From Gloeopeniophorella convolvens (Eukaryota; Basidiomycota; Agaricomycetes; Russulales): 64,000 nucleotides of DNA. The position numbers and the translations under genes were made by a program. Shown here piece after piece: positions 45,398 to 58,000 of the stretch. Each line of letters opens with the position of its first letter. Position 1 is the stretch's first letter. The notes beneath the pieces are model-generated. The model had not been told where the DNA came from. It saw nothing but the letters and a program-made list of their open reading frames with translations, and made no database searches. The stretch is taken from contig WTXD01000060.1 of the NCBI GenBank assembly GCA_022496205.1, forward strand, positions 1-64,000. Direction: 5' to 3'.

Positions 45398-46534
45398 TTG
45401 CATTCCCACATTGTTAAGGAAGATATCACTTGTAACAACATATCGCGAACAAACTTATTTATGTTGCGTTGTCTCTTGTACATCACATGAGAAGCAGATT
45501 TCAGCGTTCCGGAATGGCTGCTTCCGGGCTCTGCGCGCACCACTTTCCAGAGCCGTGCTCGGCCCGCCTCAGACTCAGATGGTTCCCGTCCAGCCCAACT
45601 CCGACTTCCTGGTTATCCGACGTGCTATTGTCTTCGGCATGACACCAGGATCGCCCATACCCTCTTCATTCTCTTGACCCATGGAAGAAACAGCGTGTCT
45701 GAGCCCCGTGAAATCGCTGTGGCAATGAAAGCACCAGGTATGTAGCGCACGCGTACTGGAAACATCAGGATGGCAGGTGGGTAATCTGTCAGCGAGGCTC
45801 GACGGTCGGGGACGCACACAATCCTCCAGGGACGCCACAGCTATAGCGGAAATCTAACGAACTCAAGGCAAATCCAGCGGCCTAGGCTACTCTTCTTGAA
45901 CGCGACGACTGGAAAGCCCGGAAGCCCCAAGCAGTACTGGCAAACGGCGACAGAAAGTGCTACATCATGATGCCACGCCACATCGTGCTCTGTCAGATGC
46001 GCGTCGTTTTTCTCTTCTGCACGGCCCAGTCTTGCGTGGAGGTTGCATTGGTTGGGTGCGTTGCGCTGAACTGACGATGACATCTCTAGATTGGTCAACT
46101 GCGCCAACGATGCGATAGCACCTGTCAAGGCCCCAGGGTCACGACCCCAAAACGGGGTTGCAGCCATGCATGATGCGAGTGCTGTGCCATCTGCGTCAAG
46201 CCAGTGGGCCATAGCTTCGACACTGCCACTCAACATCAACTCCGACTCCACCTGGAATTTCCATGAACAAATCCTGGCCCCGAGGTTCAAGGCGCAGTAT
46301 CTCTGGGAGGCGATGACTCTTCCGTTGCTCTTGCGTATGTCCGAATGGCCCTGCGTGACTGCAATGCTGCAGATTCCCGGGTTAATCGAGGGGCCAAGGC
46401 CAGGCTGGCCGCCGAAACATGTGGCGAACTTTGGCCCCCGCCCGCTAATATATCTTGCACAGTAGTAACACGCGGCACTACCAAAACGTGGGAACGCACT
46501 CCCTTCTACTGGTCCAGCGTCGCCCGCCGAAGTT
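45398..46534. other. Intergenic, 1,137 nt
   Basis: A 234-codon minus-strand open frame (45841-46545) lies here but has no recognisable domain and runs into the promoter and start of the next gene, so I do not call it. Nothing else seen. Confidence 0.45.
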
Positions 46535-48426
46535 ATGAATACCACCGAGGTTTCACAGTCAAGTCCACAGCCGGAGCTGTCGCAACTTTTTCCTCATGAA
46601 AATCCATTGGTTGTATGGATGGCAGGAAGGGTGCCAGACCCGCCAGTATCCGATAGTAACTCTAGCATCGAAGAATTGCTCCGGTCGTGCCAGTGGGATG
46701 CTCAACAACTGGTACGAGCCTCATTCGGCATCTCAGTATGCGCTCACAGCTCAATTTATGTTAAGCTTCGCCGCAAAGCAGTACTAGAGACACCAGATAT
46801 ACCGTCCTCAACTCTGCTAATAACAGCGCAGATACCCGGGGAGGAAAGAAGTCCTCCGCATCATGAGCTCATTCACTACGGACACGACCCCGAGCCTGGC
46901 CCCGCGCAGACGTGGCAGCAGGGGGACGAGGATCAGCTGAACGTGCGTGGCATTCTTCTATCAAGGATTTCCACGATCTGATTAGTACGCACTAAACCCG
47001 GTCGCTCCAGCATGCGCAGCAGCTTGACAGGCTCGACGATTTTGGCCTCGTTGCGATGACGGATGTCGTATCAGCACGCCATACCTCTGACCAGATGTCA
47101 CTCCTTCTGCAGCCCAATTCCCAACCTCCCGCAGTGTACCCTCATGAATCGCCTTCAATTGTATGTGCCATCACCTTAGCAGAGCCGGAATTCACCCCCA
47201 CGCACCACACGCACCTGACCCCGGCCATGGAATCATCGCAGTTCAATTCCCCATGGGATTCGTCGCCGCTTCATTTGCAGACTCCGTCCAACATAGATGT
47301 GCCACCTCATGTCGCTTTCGGTGGCCAAAGTGGCGATGCTTACACGGGCACACTTGCTTTGGAAGAGTGTCCCGACTGGTCGCGAGTTGTGACTGACAAC
47401 AGTTCGGAACTTCGGGGCCTATATCAAGAGCCCCCTGTGCCACAGAACCAGTGGATACTATCCGGCGACTCGAGGACTTGTCATCTCGCTAAAGGACCAG
47501 CGATTCCTTGGCAGTTTGGATTTCATCCGAGTCTCTTTGACTTCACTTTCTCGAGCCCCTCATATTATCCTCCTGCGCCTCCGCCGAGTTCTGCGACATA
47601 TTACGGAGGCTATGGCAACATGCTATCCGCAACGGTTGTACCAATGGCTACGGAAAACGCACCATATGATAATCCGCCAACGTACAACGCTGGGACCCAC
47701 TGTTTCGGGCCTAGCAATCCTGTGATACACGAACCTTCCCTCGGCGCGCTGTCGTCATCGTCGTCGCCGTCGTCTCCGGTGAGCAAGAAGCGCAAACGTC
47801 GACGCGACGACGAACCAGAGACCCGGAGTGACCCAAGTCGCAAACGCAGCAGAGTCCGCAAGGCAGACACCGCCTGCTCAACATCGAAAGCCCCTTCGTC
47901 CCAGCGCCGCCAAGTCTCCCGTAGCATCCCCCAACCTTCTCCATCACAGCAAGCGCCTCTTCAGGTCACGTTCTCCGCATATGAACAAGGGAAAGCGGAA
48001 TTGAACCTGACATTTGACGAGTGGGTGATTGTAGAACACATATTGACTTGCAGCCAGGATCAGATGCTGCGATATCTTTGCATTAATAGCAACCGGTGCC
48101 TTTTGGATCTTGATAAGTGCAAACATTTCAATTCGGGGGGAAAGGAAATGGACAGACACATCTATAAAACAAAGCAACACGGCGGCTTTCCCGAGCAATG
48201 CGAGTGGAAATGCGGTCGTGACTTCGCCAGGAAGGACGCCGCGAAGGCACATGGGAGGAGGTGCGAAGATAGAAAGGGCAGCGGGATAGACGCCAATGCT
48301 AAGCCAAAGCGCAGCGGGCCAGTGAATCATTTTCTGACAAACGAGGAAAGAAGACGAGTGGACGAGCAGTTCGTGAAGGGCTTAAAAGCTGTTGACATTC
48401 TACTCAAGCAGGTCCAGCCCTTATGA
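46535..48426 (+). CDS. Putative zinc-finger regulatory protein
   Basis: Exon 1 46535-46942 and exon 2 47020-48426 (GTGCGT...GCGCAG) give 604 aa. A second possible intron, 46712-46831 (120 nt, GTACGA...GCGCAG with a CTAAT branch site), is frame-neutral; if spliced the protein is 564 aa. The middle is Ser/Pro-rich and disordered, with a basic patch KKRKRRR near 47785-47810 that looks like a nuclear localisation signal. Near the C-terminus two zinc-finger-like units follow each other: C-x6-C with two His downstream, then C-x3-C-x12-H-x3-C (CEWKCGRDFARKDAAKAH...C). This pairing is common in basidiomycete C2H2-type regulators. A coiled-coil-like end follows. DNA binding is inferred. Confidence 0.68.
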
Positions 48427-49557
48427 TGTTTGCATGGTCCACAAACTGAACATAACCCAGACTCACTTGTGCATCCTATTCCATTTTTGATTCGAAGGAC
48501 CTCCTTTATCCAACCATTGATACCGACGCCTGGGGCCGCCTGACCAAAATTGCCGCGCCTATAGGACGCACTACAGACAGGAATATGGCTTGCGTTGTGG
48601 CATGACTGCACATGTGTCAGATATTTGTCCTAATTCTTGATACAGTTGAATAAATACCAGGATATGAGACGTTAGACGCCGTGAGGACGTGGTCACACCA
48701 CGTCTGAGCTACCAGGCGCAGTCATGGCGATTGGTCGAAGCCATTTGTCCGGGCTCGGACCAGCGCTGATGCTCGCGCTGGCAGCGTCTAATTGTTTGCA
48801 ACGCTTGCGACGTGATCGCACGATCAATCCTTAGACCCCGATACCACACGGCGTGACTCATCAACCTTGTTGATCGTCCTGACAGGCTCATGATCAGTAG
48901 GTGCGCCCAGACCAGTTGAGGTTACAGTCGCCTGATCATGCGCGAAGCGCGTGATGGAAGTTGGCAATCCGACCCAAGTTGGTCTCAAGAGTAGTGAGTT
49001 CAAGTGTCTGTGAGAATTTGGTCACAGTTGGAGGCTACGAGGCAGACCGTATCGACTACCCGCGTGGGCTGCTATGGGTAGGTTATTGACTGACTCCTGG
49101 TGACGAGCAGGAAACCGCCAACGGACCTAAGAAGAAGAGGGTCGCGGTGCGTTTAAACCCTATAACATGGCGTATCGGTGGCGCGCGACTCTTGCAGACG
49201 AGTGCCAGCCTCCAGAGAGGAAAAAATGCGATGATAAGTTGTTCAAATGGGAAGGGGGAGGGCCGGACCGATCGCCGCTCCGTTATTGCCACGTGAATTT
49301 CACCTTACATAATCAGGATGCGGGCACGCAATCGAGCAACCAAAGCAGCTTCAGCACCTACAACGTTGAGTATTCCAAGAGTATTCTTGAGTACAGCTAT
49401 CGGCAGATTAACAGGAGATTTACTCATTCAGTAGATTTCGTCTCTGTATGTGAGGCTTGGACTGCGTCCAGCCACTCGATATATCTTGAACCGGACGGTC
49501 AGTTGAGAAATTACTGCGATAGCTAGCCGCACCTCGCCTGAGTGTGTGCATCAAGTA
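48427..49557. other. Intergenic, 1,131 nt
   Basis: No supportable gene. A 119-codon open frame at 49167-49526 has no recognised domain. Confidence 0.5.
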
Positions 49558-50487
49558 ATGTCTCTCTTCCCTCGCAACTCCCTCGGCCTCTACGGCGGCG
49601 AACTGCACCAGAAGGGCGGCGTGCTGCTCAAAGCGCGGCTCGGCGAGTGGGAGCGCGAGCTGCAGTACCTGCGCTTCCGCATCGCCGAGTGGAAAGAGTT
49701 CGGATCCGTCGAGCACCCCGACTACTACCCGTTCCGCCGCTTCGTGCTGCAGAAGGTGCGCGAGCACATGCACTTCGAGCTCAAGGTGAGCACGCTCCCC
49801 AACCCAAGCCCTAGACACACGGCTGACCGACGCCCCCGCAAGACGCTCTCGACCATCCTCGCCGCGTGCGAAGTCGCGCTGCGCAGCGGCGCCGTCCCGC
49901 CGCTCCCGCAGCACGCCGCGACGCTGCGCGCGTTCCGCGAGCGCATCAGCCCGGGCGAGCTCTCGCGGCGCGTGCATGCCGAGACGTGGCACCGCTTCGC
50001 GCGCGCGCGCGAGGCGGCCGCGGACGCGCCGGCGGACATGGACGCGCTGTTCGCGCGCGTGCGCGGCGAGCTCGATGCGCTCAGCCGCCGCTGCGCAGAG
50101 TTCAAGCGCATGCTCGGCGAGCTCGCGCGCCTCGTCGCGGACATGCAGGCCGCTGCGCCACCCCCGCCCCCGCCGTCGTCGGCGCCCGCGAGCCCTGCGC
50201 GGCCGCCGGTGCCCGTGCGGCCAGCCACGCGCACGCCGCCGCCGCCGCGTCCCGCGCGCCATCCGCAGCGCCACCCCGTCCTGATTGCTGGAGAAGAGGA
50301 GAGCACGCCTGTCGTCCGCCCGGGGCCCCCGGGCACGCCGGGGCGCGTTGCGGTGCGCACGCCGTCGCCGTCGCCGCCGCCGCGGATCGCGGAGACGCGC
50401 GCGCGGCTGCCGCCGCCGCCGGCGACGCCACCGGTGCCGTACCGCCGACCGGGCCTGAGCCCGCTCGCGTTCTCGCTGACTCCCTAA
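49558..50487 (+). CDS. Unknown protein: helical N-terminal part, proline-rich tail
   Basis: Open frame of 309 aa from the ATG at 49558. I do not recognise the family. Residues 1-75 are charged and probably helical (LGLYGGELHQKGGVLLKARLG and following). A 57-nt segment from 49784 (GTGAGC, with a CTGACC branch-like motif, ending in GCAAG) could be a frame-neutral intron, giving 290 aa. Residues 100-200 are Arg/Ala-rich helices with heptad-like spacing (RVRGELDALSRRCAEFKRML). The rest is a disordered Pro/Arg/Ala tail. The very high GC content also opens long antisense frames, which I regard as shadows. Confidence 0.65.
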   Translation: MSLFPRNSLGLYGGELHQKGGVLLKARLGEWERELQYLRFRIAEWKEFGSVEHPDYYPFRRFVLQKVREHMHFELKVSTLPNPSPRHTADRRPRKTLSTILAACEVALRSGAVPPLPQHAATLRAFRERISPGELSRRVHAETWHRFARAREAAADAPADMDALFARVRGELDALSRRCAEFKRMLGELARLVADMQAAAPPPPPPSSAPASPARPPVPVRPATRTPPPPRPARHPQRHPVLIAGEEESTPVVRPGPPGTPGRVAVRTPSPSPPPRIAETRARLPPPPATPPVPYRRPGLSPLAFSLTP

Positions 50488-51924
50488 GTCTCGAGTCGCG
50501 GCTCTGCGCCTGCGCTGCGAAGTTGCTTTGGAGCCTGCGCCGACTGGTTTAATTGGAGTTGGATGGCGGGTATAATACCATCCGGCATTGCGTGCATACC
50601 TTCTGTGCCTATCCTGGTTTCGCCTGGCGTGGTTCGTACTTGTAGTCTGCGGATAGATGTATCGTTCTGGTGTGCGTGGTGGTGGAGCAGCGCCAAGTCT
50701 GCGATGTCGACGAGAGGAATGTCGCCGGGATAGAAAATACGAGGCAAAGTACCCCGTGAGCGCATCCGCCGCACATGCAAGAACCGTAGACTTAGTGCAA
50801 GCAATCTTGTACGAAGGACACATCACAGCAGCCATACCAGATGTCGCAGCGTCTGCCAGTTTTGTGCACGTTGTTTTCGTGACTGGTCGTCTCGATGAAG
50901 CAGATGCGATTTCCATGTTTTGACGACGTCGTGACGAAGATATAGCAGTCGTATCCACGGAGGAGCAATTCTGGAAGGCCGATCACAACTACTGAACAAT
51001 AGGAAACTGATTCATCGATACTTGAGACGAGTCCGAGACTCTGAGTCGAGGTTGCTGCTGCTTGAGCCAACTCTGGAGACACGCAGCAGACTCGCAGCAG
51101 CTCGCAGCGGACATTGGCGGACATGAGCGGAGTCGCTGCGATGCCGGCTTTTCCCGTGGGCGAGATGTGCCATCGTCTCATGGTGTGGCGCTGCCGCCGC
51201 CGCCGCCGCCACATGATACACTGGCACCAGGATGCACCGAGGACTGACTGTAGCTCCTGTGGCGTCCTTGATTTGCGTTCTGATGGACAATCTTTCCCAT
51301 TGCAGTCTGTGGCTGATCAATCGATCGCGCTTTGTGGTTGCAGTAAGTTAGACAGTGTGTTTGAAGTGACGCCACGCCACGCGCGCCTGAACTTCAGGTG
51401 CGCGCTCGGCATACACATAATATGAAAAGTGCACTTTGGCTGCATTTGTGCGCTGCTGATGACTCCGGAAAGCGAGCGCAGGTAAAGTGGAGGGTGTGCG
51501 CCGTGCGGTCTGTCTGCATGTGAGGAACAGGCGCGATTGACCGACCGGAGTGGGGAAGCGCTGACAGGTTTCCATTCTTGTTTGTCTCTTTGGCTAACTC
51601 CGACTAGTGCCTCAGTCTCTGCCTAATCGTCTACCATGACCTCTCTCCGTCCCAGAACGTTACTCAGTACCTTCCAGCAACATAATGGCGCTGCATTCAT
51701 TCAGCAACCTGATTGAAGTGGTTGGATGTCGTGTAATTGGGAGGCGGGTGAGTGAGACGATGCCTCGAGGCATATAATTGAGTGGCAGGGTCCGAGAGCA
51801 TCGCGAAGCGTCATGTCTGCTGTGCCATAATCAGCAACTTCCCTTCCGCACTGTCAGCGAGCAGAAACCATATAAAACATCGCCCGCCACTCTTTCCACC
51901 CAGCTCGCTCTCTGCTTCGACGCC
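50488..51924. other. Intergenic, 1,437 nt
   Basis: A GCC-repeat tract (51196-51212) is present, but no gene was recognised. The right end is the promoter of the peroxidase gene. Confidence 0.5.
51871..51876 (+). promoter_or_regulatory. TATA box of the peroxidase gene
   Basis: TATAAA lies 54 bp before the ATG at 51925 and is followed by a CT-rich leader, a usual fungal promoter layout. Confidence 0.6.
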
Positions 51925-53075
51925 ATGGCCTTCATCGTCACCGCTCTCCGCCGCATCGGCCGTGGTACCTTCTCCAGACTCTACGAGGCTATCTTCTTTT
52001 CTAGCATCCTTTTCTGGGACTTCTCGCTTGCCATAGTCAACACTTTCACTTTCAAGCGCAAGATTGGCACTGTCGTACCCAAGGGCAGCCCCGGCGAGGG
52101 CGGCGTATGGCCCGAGTACATCCCTCCACGCGAGGATGACAGTCGGTGCTCGTGCCCCGCACTTAACGCCATGGCCAACCACGGTGGGCGATCATTATAC
52201 CATCTGGAGAAGCTTTGCAGCTCACGTGCTGCGCCCAGGTATCATTTCCCGCGATGGGCGCAATATATCATTCCGTGAGGTTACCGACACGGTCCGTTCG
52301 ACATACAACTTCTCCCCGACCTTCTGCCTTTTCGTCCCGCGCTACATCGCCCACATCCTCGGCCGTTCATACAAAACCGGTCATCTCGACCTCGCCGATA
52401 TTGACGTGCACAATGGCATCGAGCACGATGCTTCGCTGTTCAGTGAGTACTGGCTTATGCCACTCCGCGCGTCCACAGGCTGATCAACTCGCAGGGCGTG
52501 ACACATTCCACGACTTTCACCAGGGGATGCCAGATCCTGAGCTCGTCGCCGCGTTTATCAAGGCAGCATCGGGACCGCCGCTAAAGGACGATGCGAAGTA
52601 CACTCCGCCTGGTTCGCCCGGCTCGCCCAGCGCCGCATCTGCAAAGACATCGCCGTACGCTCCGATTGTTGCGCACGTTGCACAAGCAACTGCCGAAGTC
52701 GACCTGAGCCGCACTCTGACCCCGCGCGACCTGTCACGTTGCCTCGGCGAGCGCCGCCGCGAGGCAAAAGCTGCGAATCCTCAGTTCTCGCAGGATACGG
52801 GACACAAGATGTTTGGTTCATCAAAGTGCGTCGTCTCTGCCTTGCATATATAATGCCCAGCTGAGAGTTCGATTAGTGCCTCGACACTACTCACAATATT
52901 TGGCGGGCGCACGCGCGATATCTACACGTTCTTGACAGAAGAGCGCCTTCCGGAAGGCTGGGAGTCGCGTGTTCGCGAACGGATGGGCCTCACTATGCTC
53001 GCGTTCAACAGTACCGTGTTCCGCGTCGAACTCGGCATCGAAGAGGAGGTGCAGCAGCCCTTGAACCTCATGTGA
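51925..53075 (+). CDS. Heme-thiolate peroxidase (chloroperoxidase/unspecific peroxygenase family), membrane-anchored
   Basis: H2O2-dependent oxyfunctionalising enzyme family (Peroxidase_2). Four exons: 51925-52183, 52239-52442, 52495-52825 and 52877-53075, total 330 aa. The proximal heme ligand motif reads CSCPALNAMANHG; the Cys is kept but the usual PCP is SCP. The distal acid motif appears as NGIEHDASL across exons 2-3, as in the short chloroperoxidase group. The C-terminal RVRERMGLTMLAFN block also fits. Instead of a clear secretory signal peptide, residues 20-45 form a hydrophobic segment (AIFFSSILFWDFSLAIVNTF), suggesting a membrane-bound form. Substrate unknown. Confidence 0.85.
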
Positions 53076-53141
53076 TGCTGTCGGTAGTCTACTTTATTAT
53101 CATGCCCTCTGCACGTCCGTGTAGTGTAATGTACTTTTCAT

Positions 53142-54794
53142 TCACCGCTGCAACGACCACTCGCGGAACTGCCGCGCCTGTGCGATGCGCAGCTGGGCAA
53201 CGTGCGCAGCTTCCGCACCCCAGACTTCTTCGGGGGTCCGAGTCTCCACCCACGCCTCGCCATCGGCCTGCACCGGCTCGCCGGTTGCATCAACGAGTCC
53301 GGAGGGCGGGCCGGACGCCGGGGCAGTAGTTGGGCCACCTTCGCCTGGCACGCCGAACACCTCGCGCACGGCGCGCTCAGCGTCACGCATCTCAGCGACG
53401 ACGCAGTTCTCGAGGCTGAGTGGCGCGCGGGGGTCCCAGCGCACGAGCGTAGGGCGCGCGCACGTTGCGCATGGCGGAAGCACCGAGCGACCGAGCGCAA
53501 AGTCGTCCAGCAGGAGCGCGATATCATCTGTCGTCAGGGGGAGCGTGCTAGCCAGGCATCAGTACACCGCGAGGAAAGAGAACAGGGCGCGCACTTGATA
53601 GGCCGGCGCGCGATGCGCGACTCGCGGTGCAGCAGGTCCTTCCACATACGCTCGTAGAGCTTTTTGCGGTGGCGCACGGGCAGCGGGCGCTCGAGCGGGC
53701 GCCCCGCGAGCGCGCAGAGCACGTACGTCGCTGCATGCAGGCCGAAGAGCGCAGGCAGCGGGCCGAGCACAGGCAGGATGCGCACGCGAAAGTCGCGCAG
53801 CGGCGCGAGCTCGTCCACGCCGCCGCGCGCGAGCTCCGCGTCCGCGAGCGGGAGCAGGCGCACGTCCGATGGCGGCTCGGTGCTGTACACGACCGGGATG
53901 GAGTAGGTGTGCTGTGGGTGGGTTGGGGCGAGCACGGCGCGCAGGCGCTGGCGCACGGCGCGCGCGAGCGGGTCGTAGTGCGTTGCGGAGAGGTCGGCGA
54001 TTTGGATGCGGGTCGGGTCGGATTTGGCGCCTGCGCCCATCGAGGAGAAGATGGGGATGCCGCGGCGCACGCAGTGCGCGAGCAGCTCGACCTTCGTGCC
54101 GATGTTGTCGATCGCGTCTGGCGTCGCCGTGGTCAGCAACTCCCCACACCGCACCACAAACGGGTCGCGCGCGCGCACCGATGACCCAGTCCGCGCCGTC
54201 GAGCAGCACCGCCCCGTCCGCGTCCCCGCGCCACAGCGCCACGCACGCCTCGACCTCCACAAACGGCGCGAACCCGCCCACCGCCCGCGCGACGCACGCG
54301 ACCTTCGGCGTGCCGACGTCCGCGCGCGCCGCCGCGGCGTGCCGGTTGAGCGACGAGAGCGTGACGTAGTCAAAGTCGACGAGCCGCAGGCGGCGCACGC
54401 CCGCGCGCGCGAGCTGCACCGCCGCCCAGCTGCCGACGCCGCCGCACCCGACGACGACGACTGTTGCGCGGCGCACGGCGGCCGCGCCGGGCTCGCCGAG
54501 GAAGGCGTAGTTGCGCGCGAGCTGCTCGCGGATGAGTTCCTCTGCGCTGGCGTCGGTGTCGGACGGCTCAGGTGGGGGGAGCGCGGAGGGCGAGGGCGGG
54601 ATGGACGCGCGCGCGGGGCCGCTGGAGAGGGCGCGCTTGACGTCGGCGGCGAGCTCGGCGCGCCGCTTGGTGCGCGCGCGGGTGTCGGCGAGGGAGAGGA
54701 GCGAGTAAGTGGCTAGGGCGGTGCAGGCGGCGGTGAGGACGAGCTGGGTTCTGTGTGAGGTGAGGTTGAGGTTGAGGTCGCTGAGGAGGGTCAT
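53142..54794 (-). CDS. tRNA threonylcarbamoyladenosine dehydratase, Tcd1/Tcd2-like
   Basis: ATP-dependent cyclisation of t6A37 to ct6A in tRNAs. Three exons (reading down): 54179-54794, 53595-54117 and 53142-53547, total 514 aa. An N-terminal hydrophobic helix (QLVLTAACTALATYSLLSL) fits the mitochondrial outer-membrane anchor of yeast Tcd proteins. The ThiF/E1-like fold shows GCGGVGSWAAVQLARAG, the DFDYVTLSSLNRH segment, the DAIDNIGTKVELLAHC block after the first intron, and GAGAKSDPTRIQ. C-terminal features include a CATCARP zinc-type CxxC. Length and motifs match the fungal family. It is head-to-head with NLR gene D, 301 bp between start codons. Confidence 0.9.
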
Positions 54795-55095
54795 TGCGGT
54801 CGCTCGAGGAGGAGCAAGTCGGCAGCTGCACGTGCTCCCGCTGTTCGGGGTTTTGCGCGTTCGTCAGCGGGTCTTGCAACCTCCTGCAACAAACCGTAGT
54901 ACTTATGGACTGTTTGTTAGTGTTGTACTCAGACATCCGCCCTGCACCTCGAGGCATGCATCCAGGTGCATCCTCAGACCCTCTGCGCCCTCGAGTGTTC
55001 CTCCGCGACCGATCCTGACCCAACACTACTCGGTGTCTCACACGTTGTCAAGGACTCCCTGCTCGCGGTACCCTGAATCTTTTGCTCACATACCC
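54795..55095. promoter_or_regulatory. Shared divergent promoter of Tcd-like gene and NLR D
   Basis: Only 301 bp separate the two start codons, so the two genes must share upstream sequence. No specific binding motif was recognised. Confidence 0.55.
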
Positions 55096-58000
55096 ATGTC
55101 CTCGCGTATCCCCGAACACGCGCCCAACACCCAGGGCTTCAAACAGCTCTTCGTTCGTGCATTGGAGGAGTACACCAATAAGACTGGGACGAACCTGGCG
55201 CTGGATCCGCTCGCTGCAACCCTCCGCGGCTGCAGTTCCACCGATGCGGTCATCGGGGTGTATGAAGACCAGTTGCACGAGTTCAAATACTTCCGGCGCC
55301 CGGCGGGAAAGAAAGGAAAGGTGATCGCGGCGCTCAAGCCAGTGGTTGAAGTCACGCTCGCCCTATCCGCCGGCGCCGGAAGTGTTTTGGGAGACGCGCT
55401 TGGCTCTGTACGTCGTCCTGTGTACATGTAGTGGTAACTCCTCTCACTGTGACCCGATAGGCCTTTCCTCCCGCAAAGGCTGTCCTCGGAGGCATTGGCG
55501 TTCTCCTTCAAGTCCGTCACGCGTTCTCTCTCTACCTGGTGCTTGGATCTCATTCATAACAGGCAGCAAAGAAAGTCAGTGCGAGCTACGATGCCCTCGT
55601 CAGCCTTTTCGAATCGATCAGCAACTTTCTCGAGCGCCTCAAGATCTACACTAGTCGGACACACGGCCTCGCATCTCGAATAAGCGCAATCCTTGTCAAA
55701 ACCACGGTTCGGATGCTGTTCATCTTCGCATTTGCGACGCAGCAGATTCGCCAGGGCCGGCTGAGTGAGTAGTCCTTTGTCTGTGCGGAAATTGGCTCGC
55801 CTATATACAGGGAAATTCGGGAAGACTCTGTTAGGACAAGATACGGAGGTTGATGAGGCGGTAAAGGCTCTAGACAAGCTGACTGCGGAAGAACAAAGGG
55901 TGGTAGCAGCCTTGACCCTGTTGAATATCCAAGACATCGCGGCGGATATAAGTAGACAGCGACGTACGCTATACCTTCGGTGTCCTAGGTGTTCAGGAAT
56001 AACATCACTTCACAGTCCTAGAGTGGCTATCGCCTCCCGACCCATCAATGAATCACAACGAGACTCGAAGTCGGCACTACGACGGCACTTCTACGTGGCT
56101 TGTGAACAGCAGCGCGTTCCTCGAGTGGAAGGCGAACGGCTCGCTTTTGTGGATAAGTGGAAAACGTATGCTCCACCTTGCCTTGCGCGTCTGCGCCGGT
56201 GTTCATCCCGCTTCGTTCCAGCTGGCGCCGGAAAGACGTTTCTCTGGTGCGTCACTCTACCCGGACTCACTTTTCCCGCGGCCCGGGCGCTGATCTTGAA
56301 GTCAGTTCCACTGTCGTCGAAGACTTGATCAATCCACCTCCCGTCCCAGATATATGGCAAATCACCACGGCGTACTTCTACTGTTCTTTCAGAGACTCCG
56401 AGAAGCAGAACGTTCGAGGACTTCTGCGCTCAGTCTTGATCCAACTCTCCACCCAGTCGAATTTTTTATACCTCATACTTTGCCGTCTCTTCTCGAAGAA
56501 TAATTCCAGCAATCTGAAACCCAGCGATAGCGACCTCGTTGAATGCTTGAAGGAGATGCTTACGTGTTCAGATGGCATAACATACATCGTCGTGGACGCG
56601 CTTGACGAGTGCCCAAATTCTGGCACGACGTCAGAGCGTCGGGCAATCCTGAAGCTTCTCGAACAGCTCACTGGCTTGAGGCTTCCCACTCTTCGTCTCT
56701 GTGTGACGAGTCGTCCTGAAGACGATATCAGGTCTACCCTGAAACCCCTGGCATCTCACCACATGGCGCTCGAGAATTTACGTGAGCAAGATGAAGACAT
56801 CATCCAGTACATACGCTCGATGATAGAATCGCACGACAAGATGCAGGCGTGGCCAGAGAAGATCAAGAAGAGAGTGATTGACACCCTTTCTGACAACGCT
56901 AACGGCATGTACGTCGTAATACGTGTTGTCGTATGCAGTATATGATTAACTGTCATCGTGCAGGTTCCGATACGCATCGTTCCAGCTCGATGAGCTGTGT
57001 GACTGCGAAGTAGCAAGAATAGAAACCACTCTCGCAGAGCTACCCAAGACGCTACAAGAGACGTACGAGGCGACGCTCCTGCGCATCGAAGATGGAAAAT
57101 GGCAGTCGGCTCACCGTCTCTTTCAATGTCTATCCTTCTCGACGCGTCCCCTCGCAGCCGAGGAGCTTGCGGAGGTCTTGGCTGTGGATTTCAGCGGAGA
57201 TATTCCCCAATACAATGCAGATTGGCGCTGGGACGACCCAGAGAAGGCGATTCGATCGGTCTGCCCTGGCGGCTTCGTCACTGTTGCCGATGGACGGGTG
57301 GATCGGACACAAGCGAGAGTTGTGCAATTTGCACACTTCTCTGTCAAGGAATTCCTGGCTTCTTACATTTCAAGAGCCCAAAGAAACCTCAGAGTGGCGC
57401 GCTATCGCGTCGTCCCAGAACCATCCCACGCCACTCTTGCACGCGCGTGCCTCGCCATTCTCTTTCTGATTGGTGACCAGCTCAAGGGAGGGTCCGCGTC
57501 AAGAAACCCTCTTGCCAAATATGCTGCACAACACTGGGTTGTCCATGCCCGTTTCGAGGACGCATCGCTATCAATCATGGCCTCTTTGCAGCACCTCTTC
57601 CAGACATCTGGCCCATACCTTTCCGCGTGGACGCGACTTTATGACCCCCATCGCACCCAGATTGGATTCCTCTTCGACTACTCGGGTCGGCCTTCGTCAC
57701 TAGCAGTGAACGCGTCATTGTACTATGCCGCGTTGTGTGGTCTCCGTCACGCTGCAAGCGCCCTGTACACATCAAATCCAGAAGGTGCCAATGAGATCGG
57801 AGGCCCGTGTGGTGCACCGCTTCAGGCAGCATCGGGTGCCGGGCACGTTGATACTGCGAAATTACTTCTCGACCTCGGGGCAGACGTTGATGGGCGGGGC
57901 GGCCATTATGGGACTGCCCTACAGGCCGCCTCTCATCAAAAACGCATCGACATTGCACAACTACTTCTCGAGCGGGGCGCGGATGTCAATGCCCAGGGCG

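Noticed and set aside
45841..46545. 234-codon minus-strand open frame
   Set aside because: No known domain, no exon context, and it overlaps the start of the zinc-finger gene on the opposite strand.
43165..48705. Shared short sequence TCACACCACGTCTGA near 43172 and 48692
   Set aside because: The match is about 15 bases with no extended similarity or element structure around it.
49420..50958. 512-codon antisense open frame over 49558-50487
   Set aside because: Arg/Ala-rich low-complexity translation without domains, explained by the high GC of the sense gene.
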